From Paralithodes platypus (lineage: Eukaryota; Arthropoda; Malacostraca; Decapoda; Lithodidae), in assembly GCA_032716605.1 (NCBI GenBank), contig CM064485.1:29353558-29417557 (forward strand): DNA of 64,000 nt, read 5' to 3'. Position numbers and translations under genes: made by a program. Shown here piece after piece: positions 20,034 to 30,295 of the stretch. The notes beneath the pieces are model-generated. The model was not told the origin of the DNA. It did no database searches and saw only the letters and a program-made list of their open reading frames with translations. The first letter of the stretch is position 1; each line of letters opens with the position of its first letter.

Positions 20034-20958
20034 TCAGCACTGGACTAAGGCTACTTGGAAGACTTACGAGTCTCATTGGAATACTTTCACTAAATGGATC
20101 AATGACACCGAACAAACAGTTCCGTCGGTTGCGTTAGTCTTCCATTACCTTAATCACTTGTTTGCGACACGCACATACATGTACAACACCATTAAGAACC
20201 ACCTGTCCGCTATTAGGGAGCCTTTTGAGACCTTGACGGGGCTGGTGCTCCCTCACAAGGAGCTGTCTTTTTTCATGAAAGCCTACTTTCGGCTCAGACC
20301 GCCCCCACGCCAGATACCGCCTCAATGGTCTCTGGCGAAGGCTCTCAGGCTCCTTACCTCACCCATCTACACCACTAACCCAACACCTGTTCATCTGCTT
20401 GATAAAACTTTGTTTCTTTTAGCGTTGGCTACAGGAGAGAGGGTCTCGGAGTTGGCTGCCATGTCGAGGGCCCCGAATTGCATGAGTTTTTCGCCTTCCT
20501 TGGGGTCAGTCACTTTGGCCCCTTCCGTTCATTTTGTGGCCAAGAATGAACGTGAGGCGCACATTTTTAAGCCGTTTACTGTACCAGCTTTAAAATGTGG
20601 GAGCACGCATCATCCGCTATGCCCGGTAAGAGCCTTGCATACGTATGTGCGTGCCGCTGTGCCGACGTCGGGGACGGCGCTCTGGTTGGCCCCTAAGACA
20701 GGGACACGGTTAGGCAAACGTGCTGTGGGACTTCATTTACGCCATGTCATTACTGCGAGTAATCCCCTTACGAAGGGCTCCGCTCATGATGTCCGCTCTT
20801 ATGCAGCGACTGTGAGGTTTCTCAACAATTCCTCACTTTCGGATATAGCCGACACCGGGTTATGGTCCTCCCACAGCACTTTTGTCTCATCGTACCTATC
20901 CATATCCACTGCCAGGCCAGGTGTGCCTTGTGTTGCGTTAGGCCAATGTGTCACGTGA
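19738..20958 (+). CDS. DIRS tyrosine recombinase
   Basis: The 406-codon frame starts at 19738, but its first 85 or so residues are translated from the 393-bp repeat. A start at the ATG at 19996 fits the family better. The N-terminal SAM-like core-binding domain is seen in WTKATWKTYESHWNTFTKWI and the helices after it. The catalytic domain has the first Arg in ATGERVSELAA, the HxxR box in SAHDVRSYAATV, and a likely Tyr nucleophile in STFVSSYLS. The R-H-R-Y set is therefore present. The enzyme inserts the circular cDNA by site-specific-type recombination, which explains the absence of target duplications in DIRS elements. It lies directly downstream of pol on the same strand, as in the family. 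Confidence 0.88.
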   Translation: MSCDDDFIGDNFMAKTATLHHFSILNNNIQAHTNKRRSPSCGRRCGASVQPAVVYMRRTDASHTKLTGFQPLGVQEAFRVPVICFFMGVQEAFRGERVNQHWTKATWKTYESHWNTFTKWINDTEQTVPSVALVFHYLNHLFATRTYMYNTIKNHLSAIREPFETLTGLVLPHKELSFFMKAYFRLRPPPRQIPPQWSLAKALRLLTSPIYTTNPTPVHLLDKTLFLLALATGERVSELAAMSRAPNCMSFSPSLGSVTLAPSVHFVAKNEREAHIFKPFTVPALKCGSTHHPLCPVRALHTYVRAAVPTSGTALWLAPKTGTRLGKRAVGLHLRHVITASNPLTKGSAHDVRSYAATVRFLNNSSLSDIADTGLWSSHSTFVSSYLSISTARPGVPCVALGQCVT

Positions 20959-21515
20959 TTCATCTCCATCCTGTGTCTCTTCTCATCCCATACTGTATTT
21001 TCTTCCTTTCCCTACACTGGGGGGGAGGGGGGGGGGGTTATTTTGTATGATTGTGCCTTTCTCTCTTTCATTTTACATGTATGTCATCCCTGTTTAGTAT
21101 TAAGGTTATCTCTCTTACTTCTTTACGTATAGACTCTACTGTCTAGGGGTTACTTGTTTGGTATGTCTATGCCTCATACCCGGTTTTTGTAATTAAAAGA
21201 GTGTCCTTGGAGATCTTCCGCCTACTGTGCCTTGCCTTCAGATTCTTGTCTTCATGTACAACTTGCCTTCATTCTTCCCATATTGGTGTGCCATTCTCCG
21301 GTCGACATGACCTATTCCTTAGCCTGCTGCGGCACTTTTAAGACCCTAGACTGATACTGGTAACATGTACTTCCTTAATATGCACCGTACTGTTACGCTC
21401 TTTTTCTGGTAATAAACTGATTTGTTTATTTGTGTCTTTTCTTGGTCCTCTGCTTGTGCTACGGCTTGGGGTTTATGGTTTATTGGATGTCCGCCTCCAA
21501 TTTGGGATTCAAGCC
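20959..21515 (+). other. DIRS 3' non-coding region
   Basis: T/C-rich with a G-run at 21020-21039 and no ORF of note. AATTAAA (21191) and AATAAACTG (21411) are candidate polyadenylation signals for the element transcript. Confidence 0.5.
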
Positions 21516-21624
21516 CTACGTTGGAAACGTAGAGACTGCTACTAAATTGGGAGGTTTGACGACCTCCCTTATAACCAAATAAGGAAAACCTCTTATTTGG
21601 TAGCAGTCTCGGAGTATCCAACGA
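21516..21624. repeat. DIRS internal complementary region: nested palindrome
   Basis: Outer arms: CGTTGGAAACGTAGAGACTG... at 21519-21553 pairs with its inverted counterpart at 21590-21624 (ending CGGAGTATCCAACG), roughly 28 of 35 bases. Inside are two further hairpins: GGGAGGTTTG-ACGACCTCCC, and CCAAATAAG facing CTTATTTGG. The right part (21546-21624) recurs in inverted orientation at 22749-22836. DIRS elements carry such an internal region complementary to their termini and use it to close the circle. Confidence 0.8.
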
Positions 21625-21691
21625 CAGAGTATCCCGCCCTCATGCCGATCCCCTGCCCATCCAATCTAAATTGATTACTTGATACCTCGAT

Positions 21692-22500
21692 CTGCTGTTT
21701 GCGGATGATACAGTTCTGATGAGTGATAATGAATGGGAGTTGCAGGGTCTGGTAAATGAGTTTGGAACAGTGTGCGAAAAAAGGAATTTGAAGGTAAATA
21801 CGGGGAAGAGCAAGGTTATGGTCTTCGAAAGGGGTGAAGTCACAGAGTGTGAGGTGAAGCTGAACGGTCAGGCTATGGAGATCGTCAACTCTTTTAAGTA
21901 TCTGGGCAGTGTGAGTAAAGATGGGGACTATGGATGAGAGGTGCGGGAGAGGTACAACAGGGAAGAGGATGTGTAGGAACGCTAAAAGCAGTAACAAGAA
22001 ATAGGGTGGTCAGTATGGAAGTGAAGAAGTCCTTGCATGACAGTGTGGTAATCACGACACTGACTTACGGAAAGCGAAGCATGGACGTTGGTTGAGAGAC
22101 TCAGACCAAGAGTGAGAGCAGTGGAAATGAATTACTTAAGGAGTGCGTGCGGAGTTACATGGAGGGATAGACAGACTAATGAGGAAGTAAGAAGGAGGTG
22201 TGGTGTGGAGGTAGATGTGCTGGAAAGTGTGAAAAGGAACAACTTGAGATGGTTCGGCCATATGGAACGTATGGAAAGCGAGAGAATGACTAAGAGGGTG
22301 TACGAGAGCGAGGTGGAGGGACAGAGGGGGAGAGGTAGACCGAATATGAGGGGGAAGGATGGAGTGAGGAACTACATGAACGAAGGCGGTGCTGGTTGGG
22401 GGGAGGGGCGTCGACTGACTGGGGACAGAGGTGCATGGGGGCGGTTCGTTCGTGGCCACCCCTTCGGGGATCACGGCGTCAGGCAATAGATAGATAGATA
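21692..22500 (+). mobile_element. RTE-like non-LTR retrotransposon, 5'-truncated, with target duplication
   Basis: Starts abruptly in the RT palm with LLFADDTVLM (the FADD catalytic box), then KVNTGKSKVMVF and FKYLGSVSKDGD. After a frame break it continues with EMNYLRSACGVTWRDR, VKRNNLRWFGHMERM and RGRGRPNM, the C-terminal blocks of RTE-type RTs, ending near 22486. The 3' tail is (ATAG)n. An 11-bp direct repeat GATACCTCGAT flanks it at 21681-21691 and 22501-22511, a clean target-site duplication. The insertion therefore postdates the DIRS copy. At least two frameshifts make it inactive. Confidence 0.9.
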
Positions 22501-22748
22501 GATACCTCGATACTTTGGCAGGTCCTGGCACAGGCTCATAGAACATGGAGCATGGCTCAGAGGAGAGCAGCTAGTATAAATGGGTAACTATAACAATTCT
22601 TTCTCTCCTTCGCTATCTCTTCTTTCCTAGTCGTCTCGGAGTGTGTACAACGTGCCTAGTAGTGAATTGAGGTGCAACTCTAGAGATTATTTGGTTACTT
22701 CGCGTGAGTACCGATAAATCGGCCCGCTGTGGTAGCGGCTGAGATCAT
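22501..22748 (+). other. Continuation of DIRS right end after the nested insertion
   Basis: Removing 21692-22511 brings this segment next to 21691, leaving about 370 bp between the internal complementary region and the terminal repeat. No ORF; a short CT-rich stretch lies at 22600-22640. Confidence 0.5.
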
Positions 22749-22836
22749 AAGCCCTACGTTGGATACTCCGAGACTGCTACCAAATAAGAGGTTTTCCTTA
22801 TTTGGTTATAAGGGAGGTCATCAAACCTCCCAACCT
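22749..22836 (+). repeat. DIRS right terminal repeat
   Basis: AAGCCCTACGTTGGATACTC... is the reverse complement of 21546-21624, with only a few mismatches, and contains the same hairpins. I take its end (CAAACCTCCCAAC, about 22836) as the right boundary of the element. Confidence 0.75.
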
Positions 22837-23074
22837 TTACACCATCAAGACAGTTAAAGGTTTATGCACAAGCCTACGACTTATTATTCATTCTCGATGG
22901 ATATTAATCCCGAATTAGAAGAGAAAGTCCGCGTCAGAGAAAAGGAGATTTTTTTTTTTTTTTTTTTTACATGTGAAATTCATCATATTAACCCATGGGG
23001 ATCCGGGGGGCCTCATATGAATTTTGGTAAAATCAAACTTCATAATTCAGTAGCTACTGACTAAGACCACCTAC
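22837..23074. other. Short intergenic stretch with T-run
   Basis: A 22-base T run at 22949-22970 and no recognisable coding content. Confidence 0.5.
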
Positions 23075-23181
23075 AGTAGGTGGTCCCAACCCCCAGCCGC
23101 TCCCTCACCCCCAGCCCCTCCCATCACCCCACCCCCACCCCATCCTCGTGCAGCAGCACCCAACATACATCGTGCACATAA

Positions 23182-24047
23182 CATTAACATTCTTCAACTG
23201 AACATAGATGGCATCAACACAAAGAAACACGAACTCTCACACTTCATCAAACAACACAACATACACATTGCCATCTTACAAGAAACAAAACTCCGCACAA
23301 CACAAAAAACACCCACATTTCATAATTTCACCACCATCAGACAAGACCGGGCTGTCGGCGGGGGCGGTGGACTCATCACCCTGGTACACAAAGAAATATC
23401 ATACATAGTAACCAGTGTACAAACCAAATCCACTCCTCCCCCCAAATGATAACACAACAGAAATACAGTCAATTAAAATACGCACTGGCAACAACTCCAA
23501 CATAACCATCATAAACACATACATCCCTCCCCAAACATCCCCTACAGTACCAAATGAATACAGACCACACTTACAACACATCACAAACACCCCACACACC
23601 CCACACATCATCCTGGGTGGTGACTTCAACGCCAAGACGTCGGCCTGGTTTGTCGACAACCCCGACACAGACAGAGGGCTGGTACTACAAAACCAAACCG
23701 ATAACCTCATCATCCTTAACGACATCCATCAACATACCCATATTCCTCACCAAGCCCTCTATAACCCATCATCTCCAGACATCACCTTTTGCTCCCCAGA
23801 ACTCGCCCCCACAACATCCTGGAGGGTGGTCAGAACCTTAGGCTCTGACCACCTCCCGATCATTATCACCACCAAAACCAGACTCACCCCAGCTAGCCAC
23901 AAACACACATACACCAATTATAAAAGAGCTAACTGGGAAGCATTCACAAATGAGACAGAACAACACTTCACAACTCTAAACAGTACACCCATCACTAACA
24001 TCAACAATGCTGTACACATACTCAATAAAAACTATCCAAAACGCTGA
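23182..24047 (+). pseudogene. Non-LTR endonuclease domain (APE-type), frameshifted
   Basis: The first frame reads INILQLNIDGINTKKHEL and IAILQETKL (endonuclease blocks with the catalytic Glu of QET). It breaks in the C run at 23441-23447. The following frame (23415-24047) holds the GGDFNAK block and the terminal GSDHLPIII block, with the catalytic Asp/His of this nuclease family. The enzyme nicks target DNA to prime reverse transcription. The frame breaks again at about 24047, just before the linker to RT. Confidence 0.85.
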
Positions 24048-24049
24048 CA

Positions 24050-26323
24050 AGAAACACATTCCAAGAGGTAACAGAAAAAGACACAACCCCAACTTCACAC
24101 CAGAAATTCAAAACCTCATCAGACAACGCGACATACTGAAACACTCCCCAGCACCCCACACACAAGACATCACACAACAAATTCAAGCACTCAACACCCA
24201 AACTAACAACAAAATACAAGAACAACAAAAACTAAATTGGAATAACTTCCTACAAACACTTGATCACAAAACAAACCCCAAAAAACTATACAAAACACTA
24301 AACAGCATCACACTTTCCAACAGCAACACAACACAATCACATGCTGCAATCACAACAACAGACTCTACTCCTTCATGTAAACAACAAGCAAACACTCTCA
24401 TCAATCACTTTTCACATGTCAGCCACCTAAAACCTCACAAAGACGACCGACGTGTCATCCGACGTAAGAGACAATTCCCCACAGACCCTGACTATACACC
24501 CTTCACCAATCACCAGACAAAGCATATCATCAACAATCTCAAGCACTCACCCGCCTGTGGCCTAGACAACATAAGCAACATACACCTCAGACACCTGGGA
24601 CCACAAGGCATACAAGCACTCACTAACATATCAACTACAGCTATTCACACAACACAATACCAGACATTTGGAAGCATGGTATCATCATCACTTTCCCCAA
24701 ACCCAACAAAGACCCCACGCTACCCTCCTCGCACCGCCCCATCACACTCCTTTGCTCCCCCTCCAAAGTCATGGAACGCCTAGTATTACAACTAATTACA
24801 CCTGACCTACCCCTAGCTCCAACACAACATGGCTTTAGGCCACTGCACTCCACAAACACTCTTCTCACAGACCTTACACAAAGAGCTTTCGACGGCATCA
24901 ATTCAGCTAGACCACCACACAGATCACTATTAGCCACACTCGACATTAGTAAAGCCTTCGATGCCATCCCCCGCCACAACCTAACAAACAAAATCTACAA
25001 CACAAACATGCACAACAACACAAAACGGTGGCTGGCCAACTTCCTAGCAGGCAGATGTGCACACGTATCTTTTGCCGGTCAGTCATCTAAAATCAGAAAC
25101 TTTCCAAACGGAGTCCCACAAGGATCCGTCCTATCGCCCGCACTCTTCAATCTGTACATGCACGATATAACTACACCCAATACGCCCCAAATAAACTTAG
25201 CCTCCTATGCAGATGACATAACACTCACATGCACACACCATGACCCAAAAAGAGCAACAGATCTCCTTCAACCCTATCTCAACACACTACATGGCTGGTG
25301 CACTACAAACAGACTTAATCTAGCCCCAGCCAAATCCACCGCAACCCTGCTCACAAGTTGGACAGGAGAACACGAATACATCCCTCAACTCACCATAAAC
25401 AACACACCCCTAACACATACACACACACCCCAAAATCCTAGGAGTAACATATGATACTCATATGACATTCAAACAGCACACCACAAACATTAAAAAGAAA
25501 ACTGACACCCAGACTTAACGCCCTCAGGTCACTTGCTCACACAAAATTTGGACACAACAAAGAAACTACCACCACAGTATATAAAACAATACATAAGATC
25601 AGTGATGGAATACGCAAGCCCAGCCTGGGCTTCTAACCTAGCTGAAACACCTCATAAGACCTTACAGACTATTCAAAACAAAGCCCTGAAGATCATTACA
25701 GGCTGCACAGCTACTGCACCCACAGATCACCTACATCAAGAAACCAAAATCCTCAAAGTCAAAGACCATCTGGACATGAGAGGCACTCAATTCCTGGCAG
25801 CAGCCTCCACGAACCAAGACCACCCACTAAACTACATGGCAACACACCCACAGACACCAAGAAATATCAAACAACACCCAGCACACGGTATCACACACAA
25901 TTATTGTCCTCTCTCCCTCCCTGCCCACCCCGAACCAACTTCCAGAAGCACATCCATACTCATATCTCTCACCGATCCATCCACTCACTCACAGACAACA
26001 CACAGCTGCATGCACGACCTCCCGAAATCCATCCTTCCGAATCCTCCCTTCCTCGCGAGGACAGAGTCCACCTGGCCAGGCTGAGATGCGGACACCATCC
26101 AGCTCTCCTGAGCTATCAGAAGAGACTGGATGACTCCGTTGTCGACGCCTGCCCGGGATGTAACACAGCACCCCATACCATTAAACACATCATAGAAGAC
26201 TGCATTTCACACAACCACTTACGCCAACAACACAATCTACACTCAATGAGAGCTCTGTGGGAAAGCCCGATCGTGGCCATGGCCTTTCTCAGGGACTCGG
26301 GGCTGTTCGGCCAGGCAGCTTAG
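24050..26323 (+). pseudogene. Non-LTR reverse transcriptase and C-terminal domain, frameshifted
   Basis: Frame pieces 24007-24783, 24771-25454, 25533-26084 and 25904-26323 together give the RT: SPACGLDNISN, HGFRPLHSTNTLLTDL, LATLDISKAFDAIP, NGVPQGSVLSPALFNLYM and the catalytic YADDI. Next come the thumb (YIRSVMEYASPAWASN, IQNKALKIITG) and a Cys/His block (RCGHHPALLSYQKRL, DACPGCN...H...C) typical of the C-terminus of I/Jockey-group proteins. At least four frame changes (about 24650, 25440, 25520 and 26000) inactivate it. The catalytic motifs themselves are intact. Confidence 0.85.
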
Positions 26324-26421
26324 GGAACAACAACAACAACAACAACAGTAGAGCAGTCAATGTTTTTGCAAATTGTTGTTGTTGTTGTTGTTCCCCAAGC
26401 TGCCTGGCCGAACAGCCAGCC
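26293..26421. repeat. Tail-to-tail inverted 3' ends of the same non-LTR family
   Basis: GGCTGTTCGGCCAGGCAGCT then (CAA)n at 26305-26349 is mirrored by (GTT)n then AGCTGCCTGGCCGAACAGCC at 26376-26416. The arms are about 45 bp and the spacer about 30 bp. The second arm is a tiny minus-strand copy of the element's 3' end. Confidence 0.85.
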
Positions 26422-26849
26422 AGTCTGTAGAATGCCGTAGAGATGACGTCGCTACAACGCGTGGTTGCCGAGTTTTGATGATTATAGCGGCGATTTTTAG
26501 CCGACCATTTTGCCTCATATGAGGCCTCCCAGATTCCGAGGGTTAATGACAAATACGAACCTTATTATGTTTTCAGGGACAGTACAGTACATAGTAATTA
26601 ATATTAACACAATAATTGAAAGGCACAGGCTTCAATTCATCCTAAAATCACTTAAAACCGAGTGAGAGAACATTGTAAACCGGACACAAAACCCGTCCAA
26701 CTCGGAAATTTCCGAGATATACAGGGACATTTCCGAGAGGCCGATGCCATTCCGAGAAGTGCGGGTTTCCGACTAAAAAGAGTCCGAGTTAGCGGGGGTT
26801 TACTGTATAATTAAGGAACACCTTGTTCTTAACATGAATCCTCCATTAC
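26422..26849. other. Non-coding stretch with one pogo/Tigger-type terminus
   Basis: On the minus strand, CAGTAAACCCCCGCTAACTC begins at 26803 next to a TA. This is the usual form of pogo/Tigger inverted termini, and the interior repeats CCGAGA/TTCCGAG motifs. The matching left terminus was not found, so the copy is truncated. Confidence 0.5.
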
Positions 26850-27628
26850 AAACATACATACATAACATTTTAAGACCGAGTGCTCCACACATACGTGCAG
26901 TTTAGTCTCTTGTCCTAATAGCGGCATCCCAGGCAACCCTGTTAAGGGCTCCTTCACTAGTCAAGTTTTGGATTAGAGATCGGCACGTATACTCCGATCC
27001 CAGGTCTTCCTAGGTCCACCCCTTGGTGCAGCTCCCTCCACAATCACAGACCTGCATCTTTTCACCCAATTTTGTTCATCCATTCTCTCTACATGCCCAT
27101 ACAATCCCAGTCTACTTGTACGCATCTCCTCGCTAATACTCTTTATACCTAAGCATCTCCTCAGCTTCATCATTAGTTATTCTATCCTGCAGTTTGGCCC
27201 CACACATCCATCTCACTATTCTCATCTCATTACATTCCATTCTGTTGACATCCTATACTTTAACGGCCAATGTTACTGAGGCATACGTCATTGCACTTCT
27301 AACACATGAGGCATACACGTTTCCCTTCAGGGGAGAGGCATTCTTTTCATGGTCAGAATTGGCAGCAGTTCTCTGAACTTCCCCGAGCCACATCTAATTC
27401 TAGCGACAGTGGCAGCCTAGGCCACCACCAGCAGAGATGGTATCTCCTACATAACAAAACCTTTCCACCAGCTCCAATGACTTATTTCCAAAATTCATAA
27501 CCACAGGATCATCATTTAACCGGGTAAGCGGGAGCTATGTGAAGTGAACACCATACTTCTGGGCGGAAATATTAGGCTCCATTCCTTACCTCTTAACATG
27601 TTCCTCGCCAGTGCCCACCAAAAACCTC
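26850..27628 (-). pseudogene. RTE-like non-LTR retrotransposon copy A, 3' part
   Basis: Minus-strand translation (27173 to 26973) gives LRRCLGIKSISEEMRTSRLGLYGHVERMDEQNW, the conserved C-terminal blocks of RTE-type RT. The upstream part (27174-27600) matches the related copy at 37670-38060. The 3' side ends in a (CATA)n-type tail near 26850. It is full of stops and shifts. It continues upstream in 28518-28723, 31487-31564 and 31866-32300 after later insertions. Confidence 0.8.
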
Positions 27629-28517
27629 TTAAGGGACCGACCGGTTAATTTAGGCTTAAAAAACTCGAAAATCCTGAAAATACCAATAGGTGTTTACTCA
27701 ACAAGAGTCAACATCCCTTCATAAGCCAGTGAAATGTTATTAGTGCAAACCCATTGGAAATAGTATTTTTTTATGTTTTCCAAACTTTTCCTGTAATTCT
27801 AAAAAGTTATATAGCGAACTTTGAAATTAACATGCTCAGTAACTACTGGTCGTACGAGGAGCATACCTATATAAATCGAAAGAGCGTAAGCTACTCTACA
27901 ACCTACCATACGCTTTATCTTCTACTTTGCCATGTTCCCGCATAAAATATTGTAAATCTAAAAAACAAAAGTAAAAATGTTCACCTAATGACCTTAGACT
28001 TTCACCTGTTTTTCTCAGAACCTATATTACCGCACTATTGGATGTTATTTTACAGTTATTATTGGACCTATAGGAATGGTGTATATACCATTGGAAAGGT
28101 AATTAAAAACACTAAAAGGCCTATAAACCAAATTTACTCTAATAATTTAAAAAATTTCACAATATGTCGTCAAAGTTGTAATTTTCTATAAATATATTCG
28201 CCTGAATCCGTCATCACCTAAATCGAACAAATACACAAAATATATAAAATGTGTTTTATAGAAACTATAGATACACCTTTTGTGAGTTGTTTGATCACAT
28301 AAAACATGTGCTATGGGGATTTTTGTAAGAGTTTATCATTTTCTGCAGTACTATGATTTTCAACCGTTTTTTACCTAAATTGCAAGAAAAAAGCAAAAAT
28401 AAAATATTTTTTTTTTTTTTTTTATCTAGTTTTATGGTCATATACACCTGTGCCAAATTTCATTTAAATATATAGTAAGACCTGGAAGTTGGGTAATTAA
28501 CCGGTCGGTCCCCTTAA
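27629..28517. mobile_element. 889-bp TTAA-bounded MITE with GGGACCGACCGG termini
   Basis: TTAAGGGACCGACCGGTTAA at the left and its inverted form ending CCGGTCGGTCCCCTTAA at the right. Each is bounded by TTAA and inserted in the RTE copy (flanks join as CAAAAACCTC/GAGTGTTCTC). The interior is AT-rich and non-coding. TTAA duplication is used by the piggyBac and Kolobok superfamilies; the termini do not decide between them. Confidence 0.8.
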
Positions 28518-28723
28518 GAGTGTTCTCGCCATTCCCGGGTTAACACAAGCTCGCCCTTGCACACTACGCACTCAAATTTCTCAATTTCTGAATCATCCTT
28601 CAGCAGGGGTCCTTTTATTCTACTACAGCGCTTACTCCCATGGTGCACCTAACATCGACAGATGCTACTCCGAATCGAGTTAGCGCCCACACTCTCTCCA
28701 CACACTGCACATGGGTATGCAGT
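28518..28723 (-). pseudogene. RTE-like copy A, Cys-rich region
   Basis: Continuation of the minus-strand element between two insertions. It matches 38090-38260 of the related copy B and encodes a decayed region around the CAxCRxGVG-type Cys block that follows the RT domain. Confidence 0.65.
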
Positions 28724-28815
28724 CTAGAGATGGACCGAATATTAGTTTCGTATTCGTATGTCCGAATATTCACTATGTTTTTCAATATTCGTATTCGCAT
28801 TTCCATTCATAACTA

Positions 28816-29748
28816 CAGTAAACCTCCGTTAATCCGAAGGGCAGCGGACCGGCCCTCGTTCGGATTAGTGGATTTTTCGGATTATCGGACTTTACCCCTA
28901 TGAACCTGTGTATGACGAAAACATTGAGGCATTAGGCCACCCAAATGACACAATGGTGCACACACACATATCATATGTTCATGAATTCACTTTAAAAGTT
29001 TACCATTGTCATTGTAGCCTATTACCTACTTCAAAACATTCAGATTAATGGTCAAAGGAATCTGCTGATATAAACGTAAACACCATATGTCCGCATCGTC
29101 GTCTTCTTCTTCTTCCGTCTACTAGCGAGTTTGTCTTGCTCTTGAAGATCAGATCAGATGTGGTTAGGGAAGTAATGCCTTAACAACGGCACTTCCCTGA
29201 GAGGTTCTTGTAATTTTCCTTTTGTGTGACGTGCTCTGTTATATTATATTGTATTGAAAGCACCCTTGTCTTGTTGTCTTGAAAGCACCCTTGGGACGCT
29301 CCGATCACTGAACTATAAATAGTAGCGTATCGGAACGTCCAAAGGTGCGTTTTCAAGCTCAAGACTGAATGCGCTTGCAGAAAATGAGGTGCAAGCCAGT
29401 AGCGCATCGGAGCGTCCCAAGGATGCGTTCAAGAGCAAAACAAACTCTCTAGCAGACGATGTGGTGTTTACGTTTATATCAGTAGCTTCCTTTGACCATT
29501 AATCTGAATGTTTTGAAGTAGGTAATAGGCTACAATGACAATGGTAAACTTTTAAAGTGAATTCATGAACATATGATATGTGTGTGCTCCATTATGTGTC
29601 ATTTGAGTGGACTAATACCTCAAAAAGGGGACTTTGGGACTTCTTGAAATTCGGACCATCGGGTGAATTCGGATTTGGCCTCAAATTGAAAAATTCGGAC
29701 TATTGGGAGATTCGAATCATCGGTCGTCGGATTAAAGGACTTTTACTG
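28816..29748. mobile_element. 933-bp pogo/Tigger-like foldback MITE
   Basis: Termini CAGTAAACCTCCGTTAATCC (28816) and, inverted, CAGTAAAAGTCCTTTAATCC (29748), each next to TA. The arms stay complementary for some 300 bp; for example 28985-29085 pairs with 29460-29580. The loop holds a further inverted repeat around GAGCGTCC. Non-coding, so dependent on a transposase elsewhere. Confidence 0.85.
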
Positions 29749-29806
29749 TATTTGCAAATATGCGAATATGTTCACGAAACCAATAGAATACCTGTATATA
29801 CAAAAA
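29371..29806 (+). repeat. 436-bp direct duplication, copy 1
   Basis: Repeated at 30296-30731 with only a few substitutions. It covers the right half of the pogo-like MITE plus about 57 bp of flanking hAT DNA, so it arose by duplication of the locus, not by a new MITE insertion. Confidence 0.9.
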
Positions 29807-30295
29807 TGTTAACACCTTATTAGCGGGCTAGCGGTTTATTTATATGTACCGCCCAGCGGGGTGTTTTTAGCCAAAATAGGGCTGTTTACGTGATCATTTT
29901 CATGCCTAAATAAGACCCAGAGCGTAAAACAAGTATCTATCTCTGAAAGGGCATAAACAGAGCTTTCCAATGACACCATAACGATCCTTTTATGACGGCT
30001 AGTTTTCTTGCAACAACCGCGCAACACGAGTGCAAAAAGCATGTAATTTGGTACTTTCCCCATACAATTCAGTATGTAGCGAGTGAGAGAGGGAGGGAGG
30101 AGGTGGGATTCGTGTCAGTAGGTTCGCCGCGGTGGTCTGGAGCAGTCATACGCTCGTTACTCTCCTGCCACCACTTGTCTCTCTCTCTCAGCAACATTAC
30201 GTGCTGAAATTGCCACACGACCTATGTCGCGCGCCGCCAGATAGTCCAGATTTATTATACTCGACTTATGTTGCGCGCCGATAGTTAGGGGATAT
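29807..30295. other. Spacer between the duplicated halves; TTAA-like insert
   Basis: Begins GTTAACACCTTATTAGCGGG. It contains TTTTCTTGCAACAACCGCGC, which resembles the interior of the TTAA element at 31565-31865 (TCTCTTGCAACGATCGTGC). It is probably a related non-autonomous element without a clear right TIR. Confidence 0.4.

Larger units (their letters stand above)
14553..22836 (+). mobile_element. DIRS-type tyrosine-recombinase retrotransposon, left end lost in gap
   Basis: Gene order is gag (14909), RT-RNase H (17819), tyrosine recombinase (about 20000), an internal palindromic region (21516-21624) and an inverted right terminal repeat (22749-22836). This is the DIRS layout: no DDE integrase and no protease, and integration by a tyrosine recombinase. 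It carries a 393-bp repeat between pol and the recombinase and a nested RTE-like insertion (21692-22500). The proteins are long and mostly intact, so the copy is young compared with everything else in the window. Confidence 0.9.
23075..26349 (+). mobile_element. Near full-length I/Jockey-group non-LTR retrotransposon, frameshifted
   Basis: One plus-strand element in order: C-rich leader, apurinic-type endonuclease, RT, a C-terminal Cys/His block, stop at 26323 and a (CAA)n tail (26326-26349). No ORF1 is visible, so the 5' end may be truncated. Codons are strongly A/C-biased, unlike the neighbouring DIRS element. About five frame changes break the single long ORF. The clade (I/Nimb versus Jockey) is an inference from block order and the short repeat tail. 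Confidence 0.85.

Noticed and set aside
19738..20958. Host or phage integrase gene, horizontal transfer
   Set aside because: The tyrosine recombinase sits in order after DIRS gag and pol with DIRS terminal structures; no need to invoke transfer.
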